From NCBI GenBank assembly GCA_963777975.1, contig CAVZSO010000010.1, positions 248,001-312,000 of the forward strand: DNA of 64,000 nucleotides. Reading direction: 5' to 3'. This document shows positions 57,221 to 64,000 of this stretch, in pieces. The stretch's first letter is position 1. Each line of letters opens with the position of its first letter. A program made the translations under genes and the position numbers. A model generated the notes under the pieces. The model ran no database searches. It was not told where the DNA came from and worked only from the letters and a program-made list of their open reading frames with translations. Origin of the DNA: CSP1-4 sp963777975 (GTDB taxonomy: Bacteria; Chloroflexota; Limnocylindria; Limnocylindrales; CSP1-4).

Positions 57221-58670
57221 ATGCGGCGCATGACGGCCGCAGACGCGATCGACGTGAAGACCCCGGCGGCCATGTCGTTCTGGCTGGAGACCTGTGGCGA
57301 CGACCTCACGCCGCGACCGCCGCTCGACGGTTCGACCGAGGCCGACGTCGCCATCCTGGGTGCCGGCTACAGCGGGCTGTGGACCGCCCTCTACCTGCTG
57401 CGACGCCAGCCGTCCTTGAAGGTCGTCGTCCTGGAGCAGGCGTATGCGGGCTTCGGGGCGTCCGGACGCAACGGCAGCTGGGTCGTGCCGGAGCTCAACA
57501 TCTCGATCCCCGAGCTGGCCCGCCGCTACGGCACCGCGGCGGCGAGGGCGACGATCATGGCGACCATCGAGGCGGTCGACGAGGTCGGCCGGGCGGCCGG
57601 TGAGGAAGGGATCGCGGTCGACTGGCACAAGGGCGGCCGGATCTCGGTGGCCCGCGGCCCGAACCAGCTGCCGGCGCTCGAAGAGACCCTCCAGACCTAC
57701 GAGCAGTTCGGGTTCGGCGACCGCCATCAGCGACTCGATGCCGGGCAGCTGGCGTCGAAGCTGCGGGTCGCCGAGGGGCTGGGCGGCATCTTCACGGCCG
57801 ACAATGCCTCGGTCCAGCCGGCCAAGCTCGTGCGCGGGCTGGCGCGCGCGATCGAGCGCCGCGGCGCGACCATCCATGAGTCGACCCTGGTGACCGGCTT
57901 CACGCCGGGCACGCCGGCCGATGCGCGCCCGAGGTCGGAGCGCGACGTGGCCCGTCCTGCACACCGATCGCGGCGACGTGCGCGCTCGGATCATCGTCCT
58001 CGCCGGCGAGGCCTGGCTGACGCGCCTCAAGCCGCTCCATCGGCAGCTCATCCCGCCCTACTCGCTCATCGTCCTGACCGAGCCGCTGTCCGATGCGCAG
58101 TGGGCGACCATCGGCTGGGCCGACCGGGAGTGCGTCCATTCCTTCCGTGAGAGCATCGACTACCTGGCGCGCACGCCGGACGGGCGGATCCTGTTCGGCG
58201 GCCGCGGCGCCCCGTACCACTTCGCATCCCGGATCCGCCCGGAGTACGACGACCATCCCGCCACCCACGAGATGCTGCGCGGCATGGTCAAGGCGTGGTT
58301 CCCATCGCTCGCCGACGTCCGGTTCAGCCACTCGTGGGGCGGACCCCTGGGCATGGCCCGCGACTGGATGCCGTCGTTCAGCCACGACCCGGCGACCGGC
58401 GTCGCGTCCGCCCGCGGCTACGTCGGCCACGGCGTGGCGATCACGAACCTCGCCGCACGGACGCTCGTCGATCTCATCCTCGAGACGCCGTCGGGGCTGA
58501 CGGAGCTGCCGATGGCCAACCATCGCTCGCCGAACTGGGAGCCCGAGCCGCTCCGCTTCATCGGCGTCCGCTACACCCAGCAGGCCTTTGCCGGCATCGA
58601 CGACAAGGCGGACCGGACGGGCAAGCCACCGAGCGGGCCGAGCCTGGCACGCTTCCTCGGCCGCCACTGA
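57221..58670 (+). CDS. FAD-dependent amino acid/amine oxidoreductase, DAO family (one frameshift)
   Basis: About 482 aa. The FAD fold is VAILGAGYSGLWTALYL near residue 43; FGASGRNGSWV is the second flavin-contacting block, typical of PuuB/glycine-oxidase-like enzymes. After a break near 57930 the frame gives ARIIVLAGEAWLTRL and GYVGHGVAITNLAARTLVDLI. Oxidises an amine or amino acid of unknown identity. Sixteen bases after the SRAP gene. The ABC transporter downstream might import its substrate (inference). Confidence 0.83.
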
Positions 58671-58722
58671 CGGCGGCTACCACACCGACCGCCCGCTCGC
58701 AGCATCCTGGAGGCAGCGTCCC

Positions 58723-59383
58723 ATGAAGCCACGTGGCTACGTCCCAGCGCAGCTCGACCTCGACTTCATCGAATCCCTCTCGGCGCCGCCCGGTGCCGCG
58801 CTGCTGGCCATCGAGGCCGCGGCGGAACCGCTCGGTGTGCCCATCGTGGATCGCGCCAGCGGGCGCCTGCTGTCGATCCTGGCCTCTGGCCGCCGGCGCA
58901 TCGTCGAGGTCGGCACCGCGTATGGCTACTCGACGCTCTGGCTGGCGCTCGGCCAGCCGGCCGACGGCCACATCGTGACCATCGATCCGGACACCGAGCG
59001 GACGGCCCTGGCCCGAGGCTGGTGGCGACAAGCGGGCATCGCCGACGATCGCATCACGGTCGTCAGCCGGCCGGCGCTGGCGGCCTTCGCCGACGCGAGA
59101 CCCGGCCCTCGACGGCCCCTTCGACCTCGTCTTCATCGACGCGCTCAAGGACGAGTACGCCGCCTACCTGGCCGCGCTGCGCTCGCGCCTGGCCCCCGGC
59201 GCGCTCGTCGTCGCCGACAACGTCCTGTGGGGCGGGGCAACGGCACGACCGGACGGTCCGGGCGGTCCCTCCCGGGGCACCCAGGAGCTGCGCGACTTCG
59301 ACGCCGCCGTGCTGGCCGACCCGAGCTTCTCGGCGACCATCCTGCCGGTCGGCGACGGGCTGCTCGTGGCGGCACTCCGCTGA
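58723..59383 (+). CDS. SAM-dependent O-methyltransferase, caffeoyl-CoA type (one frameshift)
   Basis: About 219 aa. RRIVEVGTAYGYSTLWLA is motif I, VTIDPD the ribose-binding acid, and FDLVFIDALKDEYAAYL the metal-binding Asp block. VVADNVLWGG closes the core. One surplus base near 59098 breaks the frame; the restored frame ends at TGA 59381. ATG 58723 follows GGAGG. Bacterial members methylate catechols or small hydroxyl compounds. Confidence 0.84.
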
Positions 59384-59447
59384 GCGCTTCGCCCGGCCCG
59401 ATGCCGGACGCGTCGGAGCCAGGGACACCGGCGCCTCGCCCAGCGCC

Positions 59448-60707
59448 GTGCCGAGCCTCTGGCGGCATGCCGACTTCCTGAAGCTCTGGACGGCCGAGAC
59501 CGTCAGCCAGTTCGGCAGCCAGATCACCATGCTCGCCCTGCCGCTGGCCGCGATCCTGGTCCTGGCGGCGAACCCGTTCCAGCTCGGGTTGCTCAACGCC
59601 ATGGACGCGCTGCCCTTCCTGCTCATCGGCCTGCCGGCGGGTGTCTGGGTGGACCGGCTGCGCCGACGGCCGATCCTCATCGTGGGCGACCTCGGTCGGG
59701 CGATGCTGCTGGCCTCGATCCCGGTCGCCTACGTCCTGGGTGCCCTGTCGATGCTCCAGCTCTACGTCGTCGGCCTGACGGTCGGCATGCTGACCGTCTT
59801 CTTCGATGTCGCGTACCAGTCGTACCTGCCCGCGTTGGTCGATCGCGACCGGCTCGTCGATGGCAACGCCAAGCTCGAGATCAGCCGCTCGGCGGCCTTC
59901 GTGGCCGGGCCACCCGTAGGCGGCGGCCTCATCGGTCTGCTCGGGGCGCCGATCGCCATCTTCTTCGACGCGCTCAGCTTCCTCGTCTCGGCCATCTTCA
60001 TCTTCGCCATCCGCAAGCCGGAGCCCGCGCCCGAGCCGCATCTCGACGAGGCCGGCGAGCGGGTCGGCATGATGCGCTCGATGCGCGAAGGCCTGGCCTA
60101 CGTCGTCGGCCATCGGCTCCTGCGCCACATCGCCGCCTGCACCGGCATCGGCAACCTCTTCAACGCCATGTCCTTCGCGGTCCTGATGCTCTACCTGGTG
60201 CGCGAGCTTGGCCTGACGCCTGGCACCATCGGGCTCGTGATCGGGATCGGCAGCATCGGCTTCCTGATCGGCGCCCTGCTCCCGGAGCGCGTCCAACGGC
60301 GCATCGGCCTGGGACCGACCATCGTCCTCTCCGCCTTGGTCGACGGGCTGGCGCTCTTCCTCATCCCGCTCGCGCCGGCGTCCGCGCCGCTGCCCTTCCT
60401 GGTGGTGTCGACCCTGCTGACCGGCATCGGTCAGGTCGTCTACAACGTCAGCCAGGTCAGCCTGCGGCAGGCCATCACGCCCGACAACATGCTCGGGCGG
60501 ATGAACGCCACGATGCGCTTCGTGGTCTGGGGCACGATGCCCATCGGAGCGGTCATCGGCGGCATCCTCGGCAGCACCATCGGGCTGCGCGAGACCCTCT
60601 TCGTGGGCGCCATCGGCGGCACCCTGGCCTTCCTCTTCGTGCTCCTGTCGCCGGTTCGATCGCTGCGCTCGATCCCCGAGGCCATGCCCGCCGGCGCAGA
60701 CGGCTAG
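59448..60707 (+). CDS. MFS transporter (MFS_3)
   Basis: About 419 aa, some 12 helices. GVWVDRLRRRPILIVGD is the family loop after helix 2; AITPDNMLGRMNATMRF is typical of MFS_3. GTG 59448 (VPSLWRHADFLKLW) is the first start in the intact frame. ATG 59401 lies in another frame and would extend the N-terminus by about 15 residues if one indel is repaired. Overlaps the end of the convergent ABC gene. Confidence 0.86.
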   Translation: MPSLWRHADFLKLWTAETVSQFGSQITMLALPLAAILVLAANPFQLGLLNAMDALPFLLIGLPAGVWVDRLRRRPILIVGDLGRAMLLASIPVAYVLGALSMLQLYVVGLTVGMLTVFFDVAYQSYLPALVDRDRLVDGNAKLEISRSAAFVAGPPVGGGLIGLLGAPIAIFFDALSFLVSAIFIFAIRKPEPAPEPHLDEAGERVGMMRSMREGLAYVVGHRLLRHIAACTGIGNLFNAMSFAVLMLYLVRELGLTPGTIGLVIGIGSIGFLIGALLPERVQRRIGLGPTIVLSALVDGLALFLIPLAPASAPLPFLVVSTLLTGIGQVVYNVSQVSLRQAITPDNMLGRMNATMRFVVWGTMPIGAVIGGILGSTIGLRETLFVGAIGGTLAFLFVLLSPVRSLRSIPEAMPAGADG

Positions 60708-61886
60708 GCAGGGGCCTCCGCGGGCGGGGGTGGCGGATCGGCTGGGGCCGGGACCGGCGCGACATCGGCAGCGCGGGGCGGCCACGGCCGGCAGCGCCTT
60801 GCCACCCTCGACCAGCCAGCAGGCCGAGGCATGACCGCCGCCGAGGTCGAAGAGCGGCGGCTCCTCGATGCGGCAGCGATCGAAGGCCAGCGGGCAGCGC
60901 GGATGGAAGCGGCAGCCCGGGGGGATGGAGGCGGCGTCGGGCGTCTCGCCTTGCAGGATCGTCCGCGTGCGGCGCGTGCCTTCGGTGACCTGCGGCGGCT
61001 CGGGCGTCGGCAGCACGCTGACGAGCGCCCGCGTGTACGGGTTGCGCGGATCGTGGATGACCGTCGCGGCCGGGCCGATCTCCAGGATCTTGCCCAGGTA
61101 CATGACCGCGATGCGGTCGGCGATGACCCAGGCCAGCGAGAGGTCGTGGGTGATGAACAGGTAGGTCAGGCCGCGCTCCTTGCGCAGGTCGAGCATCAGC
61201 GAGAGCAGCTCGGTGCGGATGGAGACGTCGAGCATCGAGACTGGCTCGTCGGCGACCACGAGCGTCGGCCCGAGCACGAGCGCCCCGGCGATGACGACCC
61301 GCTGGCGCTGGCCGCCCGACAGCTCGTGCGGGTAGCGGAACAGGAAGTCCGAGGCCGGCCGCAGGCCGGCGGCCTCGAGCGCCTCGGCGACGCGCGTCTC
61401 GCGTTCGGCCGGGTCCCTGGCCAGGCCGTTGACCTCGAGCGGCTCGGCGACGAAGTCGCGGATCGTCTGCTTCGGGTCGAGCGTCTCGTAGGGATCCTGG
61501 AAGATGAGCTGGACGCGCAGGCGGTAGGCCTTGGCGGCCGCGCCCTTGAGCTCGATCGAGTCCTTGCCCTCGAACGTCATCCGGCCCCCGGTCGGCTTGG
61601 TCAGCCGTACGACGACCCGGCCGGTCGTCGTCTTGCCGGAGCCGGATTCACCGACGAGCGCGAGGACCTCCCCCTGGCGGATGTCGAGGTCGATGCCATC
61701 GACGGCGTGGACGAAGCCCATGGGCCGGCGACGGATCTGATCGACGATGCCGCCGCGGACGGGGAACCAGACCTGCATCTCGCGGAGCTCGACGAGGGGA
61801 TGACCGTCCACGGGAGTCAGCGCGAGCGTGCCAGGGAGAGGGTCCGGGGGGCGAGCGTCATCCGCCGGCGCCTGAGCGTCGCTCAC
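60704..61886 (-). CDS. Peptide/opine ABC transporter ATPase, OppF/DppF type (one frameshift near 3' end)
   Basis: About 393 aa. Walker A GESGSGKTTTG, Q-loop IFQDPYETLDP, signature HELSGGQRQRV, Walker B LVVADEPVSMLD, His loop FITHDLS. The C-terminal PGCRFHPRCPLAFDRC is the oligopeptide-family module. A surplus base near 60775 moves the true end (Pro/Ala-rich, ...EAPA) to TAG at 60704. ATG overlaps the stop of the preceding oppD-like gene. Confidence 0.9.
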
Positions 61887-63140
61887 GCCGGGACCTCCTC
61901 CGCCGACGCAGCCGCCAGCTCCTCGACGGGCACGGCGACTGCCTCTTCGATGGGCACCGGGACTCGGTCACCCGGTGTGTCGGCCTGGTAGAGGTGGCAG
62001 GCGACGCGCACGCCGTCGTCGAAGGTCAGCTCAGGGGGACGCTCCACGCGACAGATGTCCATGACCATCGGGCAGCGCGGGTGGAAGCGGCAGCCCGGGG
62101 GCGGATCGCGCAGGTCCGGCGGCGAGCCATGGATGACCCCAAGCGTGCGGCGGTCGGCATGGATGTTGGGGAAGGCGCGCAGGAGCATCTGCGTGTATGG
62201 GTGGCGCGGCGCGGCGAAGATCCGCCGCACCGGCCCCTCCTCCGCGACGCGGCCGGCGTACATGACCATCACCCGGTCGCAGGTCTCGGCGATGACAGAA
62301 AGGTCGTGGGTGATGAGGATGAGGGAAAGGCCGAGCTCCTCGCGCAACTCTTCCAGCAGCTGCAGCACCTGGGCCTGGACCATCACGTCGAGAGCAGTGG
62401 TCGGCTCATCGCCGATGACGATGGCTGGGTCGCAGGCCAGGGCCATGGCGATCATCGCTCGCTGGCGCATCCCGCCCGGAGAGCTCATGGGGATAGGCGT
62501 TGGCGCGCTTGCGTGGGATGCCCACCCGCTCGAGCAGGTCGCGGGCCCGCTTGCGCGCCTCGGCCTCTGGGAGCTGGAGGCGCTCGATCATCGGCTCGGC
62601 GATCTGGTCGCCGACTCTGGTGACGGGGTTGAGGGCGTTCATGGCGCCCTGGAAGATGATCGAGATCTCCCGCCAGCGATAGCGCCGCAAGCCGGCTTCG
62701 GATTTCGCGATGAGGTCGACGCCGTACATGCGCACGCTGCCCGCGGCGATCCGCCCGTTGCTCGGCAACAAGCGCACGAGGGACAGGGCGGTCGTCGTCT
62801 TGCCGCAGCCCGACTCCCCGGCGATGCCGAGCGCCTCCCCGTCGCGCAGCGAGAACGAGACGCCGTCCACGGCATGCACGGTCGTGTTCTCGAGCGCGAA
62901 CTCGGTGGTCAGGTTCTCGACCACCAGCAGCGGCTGAGCGGGGTCGGCGCCCTGGGGCAGCGGCCACTGCCGTCGGGCGCTGCGGGGCGTGAGGCCGGCC
63001 GCCTCGTCCATCGCCAGTGCGGCCGCCGACCCGACCGGCAGCGGAGGCAGCAGGGCATCGCTGGCGTCGATCGGTCGTCGGTCGGTCGGCTGGTCGAGCG
63101 GCTCTCGAGCGTCGGCCGACTCCGGGATGAAGTCCTTCAT
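61883..63140 (-). CDS. Peptide/opine ABC transporter ATPase, OppD/DppD type (one frameshift)
   Basis: About 418 aa. A polar leader of about 75 residues, then VENLTTEFAL, Walker A GESGCGKTTTA, IFQGAMNALNP, signature LSGGMRQRA (split by the break near 62483), Walker B VIGDEPTTALD and LITHDLS. PGCRFHPRCPMVMDIC closes the module. Start ATG 63140 overlaps the permease stop (ATGA). Confidence 0.9.
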
Positions 63141-64000
63141 CGGCGGCCCTGCGCCTTGGGGTTGAGCAGGTCGTCGAGGGCACCGCCGATGAGGGTGAAG
63201 GCAAGCACGACGAGCACGATGCAGGCTCCTGGCGGCACGTACCACCACCATGCTCCGAGTCCGGGTGCACCAGCCTCCTGGGCCGACCCGAGGAGTTGCC
63301 CCCAGGACGGCGCGAACGGATCGCCGAGGCCGATGAACGCCAGCGTCGTCTCGGTCAGGATGGCGCCCGCGAAGATGAGCACCGCGTTGGCGACCACGAG
63401 GCCCATGACGTTCGGCAGGATGTGGACGCGCATCGTGTGCCAGCCACTCGCGCCGATGACCCGAGCGCGATCGATGAACGCGCGCTCCTTCACCGACAGC
63501 GTCTGCGCGCGGATGATGCGCGCCGTCGTCGCCCAGCTGGTGATGCCGATGACGATGACGATGACGATGAGCGTGGTCCGCACGCCGGCGACCTCGCCGT
63601 TGCCGATGAGCTCCAGGACGATCGGCGCCAGGATGAGCGCCAGGACGAAGGTCGGCAGCACGAGGAAGAAATCGGTGATGCGCATCAGGATCGTGTCGGT
63701 CCGGCCACCGACGAAGCCCGAGACGATGCCCAGCAGGACGCCGACGACGACCGTCACCAGCGTCGCCAGCAAGCCGATGAGCATCGAGATCCGGGCTCCA
63801 TGGACGGTCTGGTTGAGGACGTCGCGACCGAGGTTGTCGGTACCGAGCAGATGGGCCGCCGAAGGCGGCTCGAGGCGCCCTCCGCTGGCCGTCGTGACCG
63901 TCTCCAGCGGGCCTACGAAGACGCTCGGGGCGATGGCCACGATCGAGAAGAAGACGATGATGATGAGCCCGATCCGCCCTTCCGGCCGACGCATGAAGCG
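63137..64000 (-). CDS. Peptide/opine ABC transporter permease, OppC/DppC type (partial, runs off window)
   Basis: At least 288 aa present. An N-terminal helix, HLLGTDNLGRDVLNQTVHGAR (DppC hallmark), then five helices and the EAA loop IGASGWHTMRVHILPNVMGL. The frame stays open to the right edge, so the true start and the partner permease and binding protein lie beyond it. Confidence 0.88.
   Translation of the reverse strand, partial: RFMRRPEGRIGLIIIVFFSIVAIAPSVFVGPLETVTTASGGRLEPPSAAHLLGTDNLGRDVLNQTVHGARISMLIGLLATLVTVVVGVLLGIVSGFVGGRTDTILMRITDFFLVLPTFVLALILAPIVLELIGNGEVAGVRTTLIVIVIVIGITSWATTARIIRAQTLSVKERAFIDRARVIGASGWHTMRVHILPNVMGLVVANAVLIFAGAILTETTLAFIGLGDPFAPSWGQLLGSAQEAGAPGLGAWWWYVPPGACIVLVVLAFTLIGGALDDLLNPKAQGRR

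Noticed and set aside
59145..61886. A 913-aa open frame joining OppF to a long charged extension
   Set aside because: The extension is antisense to the MFS gene. The OppF protein ends at 60704 after one indel is repaired.

Overview
The window is 64 kb of very GC-rich, gene-dense bacterial chromosome. It holds about 57 protein genes and no rRNA, tRNA, CRISPR array, transposase or phage gene that I could find. Gene content fits a soil or freshwater Chloroflexota (Limnocylindria/Ellin-type) or a close relative: an F420-type luciferase-like oxidoreductase, ATP-dependent PEP carboxykinase, a ferritin-like/VIT1 fusion, SufB-SufD with a Rieske-type protein, cyclase-STAND-TPR regulators, and many GTG starts. 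The taxon is inferred from gene content, not from a marker gene.

Layout. 0-7 kb: ferredoxin reductase, then a rightward set with beta-ureidopropionase, LLM oxidoreductase, redoxin, a 56-aa membrane protein and dihydropyrimidinase. 7-18 kb, mostly leftward: class A PBP, Rieske oxygenase plus MmsA, cation/proton antiporter, a translationally coupled trio (degenerate Lgt-like protein, MFS, cytidylate-kinase-like kinase) and malate dehydrogenase. 18-25 kb: Cys/Met PLP enzyme, M20 amidohydrolase, Nudix/tryptophanase divergent pair, PadR/pore-like membrane protein divergent pair, alpha/beta hydrolase. 25-33 kb: pckA, UbiA, DUF4242, cyclase-STAND-TPR, cystathionine beta-synthase. 33-38 kb: two acyltransferases, Lgt, cupin, ferritin-VIT1, ornithine cyclodeaminase. 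38-44 kb: sufB-sufD-Rieske, CapA-like lipoprotein, MsrB. 44-50 kb: DinB-like protein, HtrA-like protease, GNAT plus methyltransferase, GlsB-like, GH18, GAP-family protein. 50-55 kb: a group of membrane proteins including a Vps62-like one. 55-64 kb: class V aminotransferase, SRAP, FAD oxidoreductase, O-methyltransferase, MFS, and the distal part of a peptide-type ABC transporter running off the right edge.

How the genes fit together. Dihydropyrimidinase, beta-ureidopropionase and MmsA make most of a route from dihydropyrimidines or hydantoins to (malonate or methylmalonate) semialdehyde and acyl-CoA. Cystathionine beta-synthase and the Cys/Met PLP enzyme could give transsulfuration. PckA and Mdh sit at the PEP/oxaloacetate/malate node. 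The two acyltransferases and Lgt all serve membrane lipids or lipoproteins.

Two window-wide patterns matter for reading this annotation. First, about 23 genes carry roughly 38 single-base reading-frame breaks while protein similarity runs intact through them. Nearly all are +1, which points to insertion-type sequencing error rather than gene decay, so coordinates given for those genes span the breaks. Second, at least nine genes have a TANNNT -10 box 6-8 bases before the start codon and no ribosome binding site, indicating leaderless transcripts.
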